A DNA stretch of 64,000 nucleotides from Caenorhabditis remanei (GCF_010183535.1 NC_071328.1:14198001-14262000), one strand, 5' to 3'. Shown: positions 22,901 through 33,274, counted from the stretch's first letter. Numbers and translations: made by a program. The notes: generated by a model from the sequence alone, not told the origin.

Positions 22901-25900
22901 TCAATTTGTTTCTCGTCGTGATCGCCGTGTGTGACGCCAGTCTTATGGCCACCTACTTGGCATACAAACACGTCGAACTGTGCCATCCGTGGTATTTCTC
23001 GTTTCCGTGGGCGATCTATACGAAATTCTACGCGATTTTCTCGGTTTTCGTCCATTCGTGTAGTTTGTGGCTTACGGTGAATATGGCCATTTTGAGGTGA
23101 GTTTTGAATTTTGAGCTGCAAACGCGCAAACTAATTTTTAAGCCTAAACCACTGATTTTTAGGCTTAAAAACTTCGAAAAATTGATTAAGTTTGACCCTT
23201 TATAACTTTTTTAGATTTTACCCAAACTTTTTTATATTTACATTTTTCTTGTAGATCAAAACTAGGGCTACATTTTTGTAGTTGAAAGTTTTCTGATAGC
23301 TCCGCCCACTTTTGAGATATGCGCGCTGAAAGATAGGTACCTCCGAGGGCGAGAGAGTGTGCGAAACGAGGAGGGCGTCTCGTTTCTCTGCGTCTCTCCC
23401 CCTTCTTTCTCTCTAGCGCCGTATAGCTACTTTCTTTGAGCGGGTGTATCTCAAAAGTGGGCGAAGCTATCAAAAAGTTGTCAACTGCAAAAATGTAGTC
23501 CTGGTTTTGATCTACAAGATGCTTATAAAATTTTTAAAATTTGCTCGAAAATAAAAAAGTTACAGTACTTCAAACTTTTCCTTTTTTCATAATTTTTTGA
23601 TGCAGATTCCTCGTCCTCTACCGTGGAAGCCGCTCGGAAACGCGAATTCCACAATGCAATGGTTTTGGCGCTGCATTTATCGCAATCATCCTGGCATTCG
23701 GTATCGCCTGCATCGGATGTCTGCCAATATTCATTCGATACCGTATCATCGAGGGAGAAGTTGGCGCTGTGCCAGATTTATGTTTGGAGGGAAAATATTC
23801 AAATGACTGGGCGCCCACTGACATGATACGCTTCTACGGATTGAGTCAACCGCTTTGGTGGAATTGTGATTGGGAGAGGATTAATTATTGGATGGCTGGT
23901 AAGTTTGACTATCTGTAACTTTTTTGCTTTTAGTCTAAAATTTTCAAATTTATATTTTTTTGTAGATCAAATCAAGGGCTACATTTTTGTAGTTTATGGT
24001 TTTTCTCTAGCTCCGCCCACTTTTAAAATACACGCGCTCAAACATTGCAACTCAAGTTGCGCTCGGCGACGAGAGGGTGGAGAGACGCAGAGAAATGAGA
24101 CACGCTCCAGGCGCTTATCTCAAAAGTGGGCGGAGCTAGCAAAAAGTTTTCAACTGATAAAATGTGTGAACTTTTATGTAGATCATTTTTGTAGTTGACA
24201 ATTTTTTTGTAGAAATCAATTCTGGAGAGATACAACCGGTTAAAGTAAGAAAAGCCTTTTTTGTAGTCATTTTTTTGTTTTTGATCTACACTGGCAAATT
24301 AATTAAAATTTTAGACTCTAATCTGTCAAAACAAGGGAAAAAACAAAACCATTAACCGCCTAGCTTACCGAAAAGGCTCAAAATTTTTTGGTGTACAGAA
24401 AAATTAAAAATTGACCAAAACATATGAAAAATTAATTGGGAAAAAAATGAAAAGAAATGAGTCATTTTGAAAAACAATGGGGAAGAGGGGAGTAAAAAAA
24501 TGAGCTTTACCGAACTCTAGAATGTTTTGTCAGATTTCTCACTTGCTAACTTTGAGCGGTCATATCTCTCCAGAATCAATTTCTACAAAAAAGGTGTCAA
24601 CCTCAAAAATGATCTACGCAAAATTTCACACATTTTATCAGTTGACAACTTTTTGATAGCTCCGCCCACTTTTAAGATACACGCCTTTAAAAATTTCGAG
24701 ACGAGAGAGTGTGCGAGACGAGGAGTGCGTCTCGCTTCTCTGCGTCTCTCCCCCTTCTCACCCTCTCACCCTTTCATGTATCTATCTTTGAGCGCGTGTA
24801 TCTCAAAAGTGGGCGGAGCTATCAGAAAATTGTCAACTACAAAAATGTAGCCCAATCGATCTACAAAATGAATGTAAAATGTTTAATTTTGGAATGAAGT
24901 AAAAGGTCTAGACGGGCTCTCAAAGTTGGGGAATTTTCAAGATTTTTTTTTTGAAAAAACAAATTTTGCAGCCCTAATTCTGAAACTCATCCCGTGCCTC
25001 CTCCTCACCATCTTCATGACTCTCCTCGTCCGAATGCTCATCGAAGCCCGCGAAAGACGGTCCCGACTGTGCGGTGGAATGGGAAATGGAAACTCACAAG
25101 CGGAACGGACGACGGCGATGCTCACCGGAATCGTCGCCATCTTTTTGATCACCGAATTGCCACAGGGAGTGCTGACGTTTGCCGCCGGCGCCAACCCACG
25201 GCTCACTTTTTTGACACTTCAAATGAATAATGTATTTGATCTACTCTCGCTGATCAATAGCGCCGTCAATTTTGTGCTTTGCGCCCTAATGAGCCATGTT
25301 TTTCGGAGGTAAGCTTGGAGCCCGATATCTCAAAAGTGGGCGGAGCTATCAAAATGTTGTTAACTATAAAAATGATATTCAGGAAATTTAGCACATTTTT
25401 GTAGTTGACCACTTTTTGATATCTCCGCCCACTTTTGAGATATGCGCGATCAAAAAATTTGTGTAGATCAAATTTTATTTGTCCTATTTTCCAGAGAATT
25501 CCTCCAAACATTTGGTGTTTGCTGCCCACAATCATCGGAGAATCACAGTGGAGCGCCGATCAATAAGACATCGAACCGATCGGTAGGTCAAAAACTAAAA
25601 TTGTGAAAAAATGGACCCAAAAAACAATAAAAGTATAATTTCCAAAAAATTGTGTAAATTGGCCAACTTGGAGAGCTTGTAAAATGTGATTTTTTAGTTT
25701 AAAAATTAAAAATTTTAATATTTTCAAGTAGATCAAATCCAGAGCTACATTTTTTCAGTTGACAACTTTTTAATAGCTCCGCCCACTTTTGAGATACACG
25801 CCCTTAAAAATAGTAACCTCAGAGGGTGAGAGAGTGTGCGAAATGAGGAGGGTGTCTCGTTTCTTTGCGTCTCTCCTTCTCCTTGCCTTCTCGCTATAAT

Positions 25901-26244
25901 GCCAATCTTTGAAGGCGCATATCTCAAAAGTGGGCGGAGCTATCAAAAAGTTTTCAACTACAAAAATGTAGTCCTAGTTTTGAGCTACAAGAAAAATATA
26001 ATTTTGAAAGGTTTGAATAAAAAATGAAAAAGTTGTGAATCTTTGAAATCGGCCAAAGTTTGGCAAATTTTGAAAATTTTTTTCAATATTTTTCAACGAA
26101 TTTTTGAAAAATATTCCTTTTTTTCAGATTCTCTCCACATTCAGCAACATTGCCAAACCAAAAACGTCGAAGAAAAATGGATTCCTTCCAGTTCCCACTA
26201 ATTGTCCGGACGACAAAAATACCGTTCAATTGGCCATGAATTAG
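19923..26244 (+). CDS. DMSR-family (myosuppressin/FMRFamide-like) seven-transmembrane receptor
   Basis: Rhodopsin-type GPCR for an RFamide-like neuropeptide, acting at the plasma membrane of neurons or muscle (family inference). Exons as read: 19923-19982, 22768-23096, 23606-23898, 24972-25308, 25495-25582, 26128-26244. They sum to 1224 bases, or 407 residues, with phases agreeing at every junction and TTTCAG-like acceptors. Exon 1 gives a short N-terminus with an N-S-T site at residue 7. TM1 is about 32-56, TM2 66-86, TM3 104-128 (SLWLTVNMAILR, with R130 in the DRY position), TM4 149-172, TM5 229-250, TM6 276-298 with TELPQG at 288-293, and TM7 313-333 with LLSLINSAVNF. Candidate extracellular disulphide cysteines are C92, C189 and C217. 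The W-x3-F-x2-IF...H...WLTV and TE-PQG/LINSAVNF patterns are hallmarks of the DMSR group. Every intron contains Pal-A sequence. Exon 1 is the least certain part: its donor is GTGGGG and intron 1 is 2.8 kb. Confidence 0.85.
20163..20420. repeat. Pal-A full copy 11 (DMSR intron 1)
   Basis: Full length, left end AGATTAAAACCAGGG, core GGGAGACGCAGAGAAGCG. Confidence 0.85.
20888..21147. repeat. Pal-A full copy 12 (DMSR intron 1)
   Basis: Full length. The core is shortened to CACTTCTCTGCGGCTCTC. Confidence 0.85.
21580..21825. repeat. Degenerate GGCCTAGAA repeat cluster
   Basis: At least seven TGGCCTAGAA/GGCCTAACT-type units in both orientations within 250 bp, inside DMSR intron 1, at irregular spacing. 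Related CTAGGCCACGA strings occur next to the TTGTCAGTGTA units at 2.9 and 14.2 kb. Confidence 0.55.
22395..22642. repeat. Pal-A full copy 13 (DMSR intron 1)
   Basis: Left end replaced by TACATTTTATCAATTGAAACC. The right end is followed by TTTTGATCTACAAG. An isolated right-arm end lies just before it (about 22250-22282). Confidence 0.8.
23251..23517. repeat. Pal-A full copy 14 (DMSR intron 2)
   Basis: Full length. It occupies just over half of the 509-base intron. Confidence 0.85.
23964..24190. repeat. Pal-A full copy 15 (DMSR intron 3)
   Basis: Left arm has TTTCTCTAGCTCCGCCC, and the right arm AGTGGGCGGAGCTAGC pairs with it. Outer right end diverged. Confidence 0.8.
24605..24866. repeat. 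Pal-A full copy 16 (DMSR intron 3)
   Basis: Left end like copy 13 (CACATTTTATCAGTTGACAAC). The right end has lost part of the outer arm (AGCCCAATCGATCTAC). Confidence 0.8.
25321..25472. repeat. Compact Pal-A-derived intron body (DMSR intron 4)
   Basis: Intron 4 (25309-25494) is almost wholly made of Pal-A arms in outward order: GTGGGCGGAGCTATC ... then ... GATATCTCCGCCCAC. The purine core is absent. The repeat begins about 12 bases after the donor. Confidence 0.75.
25730..25992. repeat. Pal-A full copy 17 (DMSR intron 5)
   Basis: Full length, core GAGTGTGCGAAATGAGGAG. Confidence 0.85.
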
Positions 26245-26334
26245 ATCTGAATTTCTCTTTTTTCTGCTGCCTAGGTGCCCCTTTCCTAGTATTAATTGTA
26301 AATTTTCTTTTTAATTCAATTTCGTGTGGTGAGT

Positions 26335-26692
26335 AAGCGCGCTCTATTGATAATTTGATAATCTCATGGAGGCGAGACGCCTACTTCAGATTGCCATAAC
26401 TTTTGTTATAGTAATCCAAATTTAAATTTCAAAAAAGTAAAATATAGAAAACTTTCCGCTATACATTTTTGCAGTTGACAACTTCTCGCTATCTTTGAGC
26501 CCTGCCGAGTTATAAGCATTTAAAGTTTTGAGAGACGCAGACAACGAGACACTCTCGTCGTCTGCGTCTCTCTAACCCTCTCCATTCTCATTTCTTGCAG
26601 TTTTTTTGCGAATTTTCGCCGGTTTTTTGGTTGTTTTTCCGAAATTTAAAATATTTTATCAATAGAGCGCACTTTCACCCATCCCGTCATAG
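26335..26692. mobile_element. Possible TIR element downstream of DMSR
   Basis: GAGTAAGCGCGCTCTATTGAT near the left end is matched by ATCAATAGAGCGCACTTTCACC at the right end (26658-26682). The interior has GAGAGACGCAGACAACGAG and its complement, a distant relative of the Pal-A core. Likely a related non-autonomous DNA element, not a gene. Confidence 0.5.
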
Positions 26693-27154
26693 ATGATATC
26701 AATCACACGAGTGTGACCCGTAGAAACTTTTCTTCTCCCGATGCCAAGAAACTCCGCCCACTTCCTTGTAGAAGCCACGCCCCTTCTCACCCTTTTTCTG
26801 TATAATTTATGAATCAGTTTTATGAATTCGTTTTGATGTAACTGTAAATAAAAATTTGAAAAAAAAAATTTGAAAAAAAAATTGGAAAAAAAAAGGAAAA
26901 ATAGGAAGGGATAGGGTTGGAGGATAAGGGGGATTGGCTGAGGGACTAAAAAATTGGTGGGGAGGGAAAAACCGTCTTGAATTAACAAAAAATATCTAAA
27001 AATTAATGAAAAAAGGACGATTTGATGGTAAGTAAAACGGAAACCAACAAAAAAACATGTTAAAATATCGATTTTCAGTGAAACATAGCTCAACTTTAAC
27101 CGACTGTCGTACCTTTGGCTTTTGTCGAAAATTTACAAAATTACATTTTTCTTG

Positions 27155-27421
27155 TAGACTAAAACCTGGGCTACATTTTTGTAGTTGACAACTTTTTGAT
27201 AGCTCCACCCACTTTTGAGATATGCGTCTTTAAAGATGGTGGCTATATGACGCGAGAGGGAGAAGAGGGGGAGAGACGCAGAGAAACGAGACGCACTCTT
27301 CTTTTCGCACGCTCTCTCGCCCTCTTTGGTACCTTTGTTTGAGCGCGTGTATCTCAAAAGTGGGCGGAGCTATCAGAAAATTGTCAACTACAAAAATGTA
27401 GCCCCGGTTTCGATCTACAAG
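27155..27421. repeat. Pal-A full copy 18
   Basis: Full length, core GGGGGAGAGACGCAGAGAAAC. Confidence 0.85.
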
Positions 27422-27634
27422 AACTATATACTTTTAAAAACTTTGAGTAAAAAATTAAAAGTTACAAAGAGTCTAAAATAGCTTTTATTTTCAACTGAAA
27501 ATTGCAAAAATGGGTGAAAATATGCTAATTTTTGGTTATTCAAACGAAATTTGTGTATACAATTTGAAATTGAGTGAAATGAGATTATTGATTTGAAGGA
27601 AAATATCGAAAAATGTTACTTTTCTGGCGAAAAG

Positions 27635-27784
27635 TTACAAAAACTTGGTAGCCGCAAAGAATCCGCCAACAATGATGAGAATGATAAAGATGAGAACGGT
27701 GAGCTCGTTTCCAGTGGATTTATGGGATTCGGCATACTCGATTTGGGCATTTTCAGCTACATTGACGACGATATGACCAGTCAT
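27635..27784 (-). CDS. Small single-pass membrane protein (49 aa), hypothetical
   Basis: I do not recognise this protein. The ATG is at 27784 and the TAA at 27635-27637. The first 27 residues are hydrophilic (starting MTGHIVVNVAENAQ), followed by a hydrophobic segment at about 28-46 (LTVLIFIILIIVGGFF) and the end ATKFL. This looks like a tail-anchored or very small type I/III membrane protein. The strongest support for a real gene is the acceptor TATTTTCAG on the minus strand about 22 bases before the ATG, typical of an outron/trans-splice site, together with coding-like codon use in otherwise AT-rich DNA. The next copy of Pal-A starts only 156 bases upstream of the ATG. It is too short for most ORF filters. 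The alternative is a last exon of a longer gene, but the in-exon ATG and complete ORF favour a single-exon gene. Confidence 0.6.
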   Translation of the reverse strand: MTGHIVVNVAENAQIEYAESHKSTGNELTVLIFIILIIVGGFFAATKFL

Positions 27785-27939
27785 TTTGGTTGGGAGATGG
27801 GTTGACTGAAAATAGAAGGGGGTGGTGGTAGATCAAAAAACAAATGAACTGGAGAAGAAAAGTGAACATTGATCGTGTCAAAGTTTGACATCCCGTCACG
27901 AGCTAGCATTTTCCCTAACTTTTCAAAATTACATTCATC

Positions 27940-28195
27940 CAATAGATCAAAACCAGGGCTACATTTTTGCAGTTGATAACTTTTTGATAGATCCGCCCAC
28001 TTTTGAGATAAGCGCCTTTAAAGATGATAGCTATTCGACGCGAGAGGGGAGGGGTGTGGAGAGACGCAGAGAAGAGAGACGCTCTCTCACTCGCACGCTA
28101 GGTTGTCACCTTTAAGCGCGCATATCTCAAAAGTGGGCGGAGCTATCAAAAAATTGTCAACTACAAAAATGTAGCTTTGGTTTTGATCTACTAGG
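27940..28195. repeat. Pal-A full copy 19, last in the window
   Basis: Full length, core GGAGAGACGCAGAGAAGAGAG. No further Pal-A is seen to the right of this point. Confidence 0.85.
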
Positions 28196-28399
28196 AATAT
28201 TTAAATTTGAGAACGTTTGGATGAAAAATAACATCTAGACGGACTGTCAAACATGAAAACCAGGAAAAAAAAATTATGGGTTTTGTCTGCAGGGAAAACA
28301 AATGACTGGGTCTGTTGTACCGTTGATTCCTCGACTTTGTTACGGCCCCCTATGCGTAGCGGTTGCGTCGCGGCTGTGGAGTGCACGATCGAACCCTGT

Positions 28400-28551
28400 A
28401 CTACCATTGCGCACACAGCCGATCAGCTATTTTCCCATAGACATCTATGGTCTCGCCACGAAACGTAGTCGATCTTCCATTCCCAGATTCTATTTACACA
28501 TCTCATTACTCCTTGTCGTTTCTCCTCATCCCTCCACACCCGTCTCTGTCG
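28400..28551 (+). promoter_or_regulatory. F-box family upstream region (single copy of conserved motif)
   Basis: Contains CCATAGACATCTATGG, then GGTCTCGCCACGAAACGTAG, then TTCTATTTACACATCTCATTACT. This order is found upstream of the other F-box members. Promoter role is inferred from position and conservation only. Confidence 0.45.
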
Positions 28552-29550
28552 ATGGATGTTTTACCTGTCCTCCGTCTGCCTCAATTGGTTCTGTGCGAGG
28601 TTATCAAATCATTGAATATCGAGAGAAGTGAGTTTACCTAATCAACATAACGTGACTTATTTTTTCCCCTATTACCAGAATCACGCTCTCCTTCTGTTTC
28701 AAGAAAGTGTCTATTCAAATCAATAATGCTCGTTTGTACTCTCAAAAGGTTATAGTCAATCTGGGCAGGTTATACCAAAAAATCGAAGTTTTCTCTGAAA
28801 TAAACAAAGATTCATTTGAAAAGTTCACTCATTTCAACTATGGAATAATCAACAATCTTGATATCCAACAGTGTCAAATTGAAGGTCTTACTGTGTCTGT
28901 GATCTTCATCCTCAAAGGAATCAAAACTTTCTGGAATAATCATCGAGAAGGATTTCTATCTGTCATTCGGAATCTATTGAAGATGTTCCAATGCAAAATT
29001 TCAGCTGATATTAATTACTACATATAACTGTTATTCATATCAATCAACACTTTCTGAGTTATTTGATGTGCAAGTAGTGGAATTCAAAACGCTCACTATT
29101 GAACTTAAAGGATCAAAGGATGAAAAATTGTTGTGGAAACGAATAATCAGTAATTTTTGGCAGGTCGAGGATCTTAGAATCTTTTCCGTTGCTAATTCTG
29201 GTTTCATCCCAGTTTTCACTTCATGGCCGCAGAAGATTAATATCAGAAATTCCTATTGGTTCACTTTGGAAACAATTTTGGCGTGCACTTCCACTACAAT
29301 TTTACTCGGAAGGTCTCGCTTGGAAAACAAGGATTTGGATGTGATACTTAGGAAGTGGAAGGCTGGAGGGTTTTTGACTCTAAAACGTCTCACGATTGAT
29401 AGTCGAAACTTCACAGGAGATGGAGAACAGATTTAGAAAATGAATTGGAGGGAATTATCCGGAAAGGTTATCAAAACTGATGATGGTTCAAAGAAAGCAG
29501 CTATTAGGCATGGTTTTGGTAATATTAGAATGTCTGTGACTCCATTTTAA
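28552..29550 (+). pseudogene. F-box/FBA gene, degraded (member 1)
   Basis: Family plan: exon 1 encodes an F-box core (PVLRLPQLVLCEVIKSLNI here), then a donor GTGAG, a short intron ending TTACCAG, and exon 2 encoding the FBA region. Lesions relative to intact members: one base is missing just before the donor (ATCGAGAGAA versus ATCGATGAGAA), which puts exon 2 out of frame; a TAA and frameshift follow at about 29023; and a TAG occurs at 29434 (GGAGAACAGATTTAG). Readable FBA segments remain, such as MFQCKIS, VFTSWPQ, WFTLE and LRKWKAGGF. Intact relatives would be SCF substrate adaptors that bind Skp1 through the F-box; this copy should not make one. A second copy of the terminal about 95 bases follows at 29567. 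Confidence 0.85.
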
Positions 29551-29566
29551 TAAATATCATGTATTG

Positions 29567-29664
29567 AAACATCCGGAAAGGTTATCAAAACTGATGACGG
29601 ATCGAAGGAGGCGACTATCAGAATGATCGGTGGATGTATTGAAATGTCTGTAACTCCATTTTAA
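29567..29664 (+). pseudogene. Duplicated F-box 3' end fragment
   Basis: Repeats the last coding bases of member 1 (TCCGGAAAGGTTATCAAAAC ... ATGTCTGTAACTCCATTTTAA) with changes. A tandem partial duplication, or the remains of another deleted member. Confidence 0.75.
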
Positions 29665-29747
29665 TAAACATAACTTTACATATTGAAATGAGAATTTTGA
29701 AATGAACATTTTTATTCAATTTTGTTAACTCGTCTGGAATATGGAGT

Positions 29748-30000
29748 GTTTGAGGAGGGCTACCGGCGTCGGTTGTGGGGGAGAATTATGTTGCTCTTGC
29801 GGAGTCGGAGCTGGACTACCAGAAGCCAATGGAAGCCCAGGACAAGCGGAGCTGATGCTTCCCAATAGGCTTCATCCGCAGCTGACCACTGCTTCCATTG
29901 TCCATTAATGCCAAATGGACCGTCAAGACCATCAGTAGGCCCAGGAGCTCTGCGAAACACATTACCATCTAGAGGCGGAGAATCACCAGGGTCATAAGAA
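29748..30000 (+). pseudogene. Collagen gene fragment A
   Basis: Read on the plus strand with small shifts, Gly-X-Y-like codons appear: GGA...CCA-rich text giving GLPEANGSPGQ, then NGPSRPSVGPGALRNTLPSRGGESPGS and TAA. The same order, including the GALRNT/GAIRNT segment and the TAA followed by GAAAA, occurs on the minus strand at 55150-55545, so both derive from one cuticle-collagen source. Frameshifts and missing glycines show it is dead. Confidence 0.65.
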
Positions 30001-30083
30001 AATGTGGTACCTGATTGACGGCTGAACGACGGTTGAAGAACCGCGGGTTGGTCAGTGGTAACCGAATGGTGGTTCAAGGTGTA

Positions 30084-30342
30084 CTGTCGAAAAAATAAAG
30101 TTTCGACAAAGATTTTCAAAAAAAAATTTTGCGGGCTGAAACACGCAAGCGCATGAAGTTGTGGGCGGAGCTTATACTGTAAGCATAATTAAGCGGCGCG
30201 GTTCTAAATCCAGTTGTTTTTTTAACAATTTAAGAACCGCGCCGCTTGCAGTTTAAGCTCCGCCCACAACTTCATGCGCTTGCGTGTTCCAGCCGCGAAA
30301 TTTTTTTTGAAAATCCTTGTCGAAGCTTTATTTTTTTGACAG
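30084..30342. mobile_element. Palindromic MITE with TA duplication (Tc1/mariner-like)
   Basis: Termini CTGTCGAAAAAATAAAG and its near complement ending TTTTTTTGACAG, both bordered by TA. The inner arms AACACGCAAGCGCATGAAG and AGCGGCGCGGTTCT pair with their complements around a centre near 30220. Non-coding. The TA duplication suggests Tc1/mariner mobilisation (inference). Confidence 0.75.
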
Positions 30343-30791
30343 TACGCCTATAGTGATTCTAACAAGCTCTTATAGACACGCCTGTAAGGTAATGACTTGT
30401 TAGGGGTCCAAACTTTGCCCTCGTTTTTCTCGAATACCAGGCCTCGAGGGCAAAAACTGAATATATATTTAAAATAAGCGTATTCTCAGCTTTCCAACAA
30501 TATAGGTCAGGTCCTATAATTTCCACGGTCTATTGGAGGCTTTCCCTAGTTAGAGAGCCTAAAAAAATGTTCTCTCTTTTTAGACATGAGAACGGAGTGA
30601 AAACAAAAATCCTCACTTCCGAGTGTCGAATTCAGCTGCTTTATCATGTTCAATTAACTTTGATTTATTACCATCAATTTGATACTGTCGAAGCAGATTC
30701 TGCCTGAAATGCTTGCTACTGATTTTCAAAAAGAGTTAACGAAATTGAATAAAAATGTTTATTCTAGAAGTATCATATCAATATGTTATGT
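30343..30791. other. F-box 3' flanking sequence, no gene
   Basis: 30600-30790 resembles 54520-54660 (TACTTCCG/CACTTCCG, then AAATTGAATAAAAATG / AAATTGAATATAAAAG). It is therefore part of the duplicated F-box unit. 30343-30600 is unique AT-rich sequence. Confidence 0.45.
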
Positions 30792-31770
30792 TTATTTGAA
30801 TGGAATCACAGACATTTCAAAACTACCGTGACGAAAGTTAATAGTTGCCTTCTTTGATCCATCATCAGTTAGAAGAACCACTCCGTTTAATTCCCTCCAA
30901 TTCATTCCCAAAATCTGTTCATCATTTTTTGTGGACCACAGGCTATTAATCGCCAGACGGTTTAGATTCGGAAATCCTCCGCTCTTCCACTTCTTGAGTG
31001 CCCCATCCAAATCCTTGTTTCCCACATGAGACCTGTCGAGTGTAATTCTGGTGCAAGTGCACGTCGACAGAGATTCCAGAGTGAACCAATCGGATTTCAT
31101 GATTGTAATATTCTGTGGCCATGAAGTGAAAACTGGTCGAAAATGTCTAAAATCAAAATAAGGAATGGATAAGATTCTAAGATTCTCAACCAGTTCTAAT
31201 TTACTGGATATCTGATTCCACAACAATTTTTGATCTTCTGATCCATCAAATTCAATAGTGAACGTCTTGAATTCCTGTTGTAGATCATACAACTCAGAAA
31301 CTACTGGTTGATATAGACCACTATGATAGTTATCACTAATTGAAATCTTGCATTGAAACATCTTCGATATATGTCGAGTAACAGTTAGAAATCCTTCTCG
31401 ATAATTTTTCCAGTATATTGTGATTCCGTTAGTATAACATGCGATAAAAAATTGTTGAGTTTTTGAATTGAAAGTTTTCCTGGGATCTTGCCGAATGGAG
31501 ATTTCAAATGGCTCTTTGTAGTTTTTAGAGGACACTTCAATTTTTTGGTATAACCCGCCCAGATTGACTGTAATATTTTCAGAGTACAAACGAGCATTAT
31601 TGATTTGCATGGAAATTTTCTTGGAGCAGAAGGAGAGCTTGATTCTGGAAATAAAGAATGCTTAGTCATGTTAGGGTAGATAGGTATACTCACTTCTCTC
31701 TGATACTCAACGATTTGAATACCTCGCACAGGACTAATTGAGGAAGACGGAGGAGGGGAAATGGAGGCAT
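30792..31770 (-). CDS. F-box/FBA protein, intact (member 2)
   Basis: Likely substrate-recognition subunit of an SCF ubiquitin ligase; nematodes carry large, fast-evolving families of this type. Exon 1 is 31770-31694 and encodes MPPFPLLRLPQLVLCEVFKS, the F-box helix that binds Skp1. The intron is 31693-31645 (GTGAGT ... TTTCCAG). Exon 2 is 31644-30792 and begins IKLSFCSKK, completing the F-box, then the FBA region (landmarks NNARLYS, FWK-like YWKNYREGF, MFQCKIS, VFTSWPQ, WFTLE, CTCTRITL, LKKWKSGGFPNL, DDGSKKATI). Total 309 residues with no internal stop. It stands head to head with member 3 over a 310 bp gap. Its C-terminus is of the MSV-type (EMSVIPFK). No substrate can be inferred. Confidence 0.85.
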
Positions 31771-32080
31771 CGACGGGTGGGGGAGGGACGAGGAGAAACG
31801 ACAGGGAGTAATGAGAGGAGACTGAGGAGTAACGCGGTAGAATCTGCGGTGGGAGGAGTGCCTGCGTTTCGTGGCGAGACCACAACAAGTCGTATGGGAA
31901 GGATTGATCGACCCGAGTATTATCGTTGCGCACACAGTCGCTCCGTCATTTTTCCATCTAAAGTCTCGCCACGAAGCGCAGGCACTCCTCTATTCCCACA
32001 TTCTATTTACACTCTCCTCAGTCTCATCTCATTACTTCTTTCTCCTCATATCCACTCCATTGTCTTCTATCTCTGCCCCA
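31771..32080. promoter_or_regulatory. Divergent promoter region between F-box members 2 and 3
   Basis: Holds TGCGTTTCGTGGCGAGACC at about 31864 and the reverse-oriented GTCTCGCCACGAAGCGCAG at about 31965, with GTTGCGCACACAGTCG between. Mirror symmetry fits a duplicated two-way promoter. Position-based inference. Confidence 0.5.
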
Positions 32081-32814
32081 ATGTCTTCCCCATTTCCCCT
32101 CCTTCGTCTTCCTCGATTGGTCCTGTTCGATGTATTCAAATCATTGAGTATTTTAGAGACCGATTAACCTAACAGTTAGTTCTTCCACTATTTCCAGAAT
32201 CAACCTCTCCCTCTGCTCCAAGAAAATTTCCACTCATATCTATAATGTACGCTTGTACTCTCAAAAAGTCATAGCCGATCTGGACATCCTAAACCAAAAT
32301 ATCAAAGTTCACTCTGAAAATAACAAAGAGACATTTGAAATCTTCACTTATCCTGATTCCTGGAGTAGTCAAAATGGTAGTGTACCAGTTATTACTATCC
32401 CAACAGGAATCAAAATATCCTGGAAAAAACATCCGCAACGATTTCTATTTGTTATTCGACATCTATTGAAAATGTTTCATTGCAAGATTTCAACTACTAT
32501 TGATCACCAAAATAGTGATTTATATCAACCAGTAATTTCTGAGTTGTTACAACTACAACTAAAATTTAAGAAGCTCAGTATTTCCCTTGATGGTTCAGAA
32601 AAACGAAACATGTTATGGAATCAGATTTCCAGTAATTTGGGGCTGGTCGAGGAAATCTCATCTATTGATGGTCCTATTTTCACACCAGTTTTCACTTTCT
32701 GGCCACAGAATACTAGTATCACGAGTTCCTATTAGTTTTTATCTCTGTTGACGTGCACTTGCGCTAGAATTACACTCGACTGGTCACGTTTGGGAAACAA
32801 GGATTTGGATGAGA
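32081..32814 (+). pseudogene. F-box/FBA gene, 5' portion (member 3), split by Helitron
   Basis: ATG at 32081 gives MSSPFPLLRLPRLVLFDVFK. The donor region has changed from AAGTGAG to ACCGATT, so normal splicing of the short intron (acceptor at about 32198) is lost. A TAG replaces the conserved Trp of the xWFTLE motif at about 32733. The coding sequence breaks at 32814 within the DLDE codons and resumes after the Helitron at 50274, where the joined reading (DLDEI then FKNWKAGG) is in frame. The insertion was therefore precise, and removal of the Helitron alone would not restore this copy. Confidence 0.85.
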
Positions 32815-33270
32815 TCTTTATCTTTACTAATAATATTGAACAGATCTGTTTGTAAGTCCGTATGTCGCCAACTCTAGCGCCCTCTGTACTGAACCGTTTG
32901 TAATGAAACTTAGACAGATCGCTTGGAAATTTGTCCCTGATAATGCCCGAATTTTCATTTTTCAAAAATTTCAAATTTGACGTCTTCTAGAGACGATACC
33001 GATTTCAACGGTAAATGGCATTGAGAAAATGAGAAAAGATGTGTCCCGACAGGGTGGTGAAGGCTCAAATTATCAACCTGATACTACTGGCTCGGTTGTT
33101 TCTTGACTGCATTCTCGAAAGCGCCTCGGCCGCGCGTGTTTGGTGTAGCGGTCTACGCAGATGACTCTCACGCAGGGGGCGATGAGTTCGTTCCCGCCAG
33201 GTCGGAAAATTTTTTTGCTTTTTTATTTTGATAAGAACATAGACAGCCAGTATATGAAAGTTGTAAATAA

Positions 33271-33274
33271 CTTC
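33271..33274. repeat. Target-site duplication (left) of the retroelement
   Basis: CTTC immediately before the 5' LTR, repeated at 49180-49183 after the 3' LTR. Confidence 0.8.
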
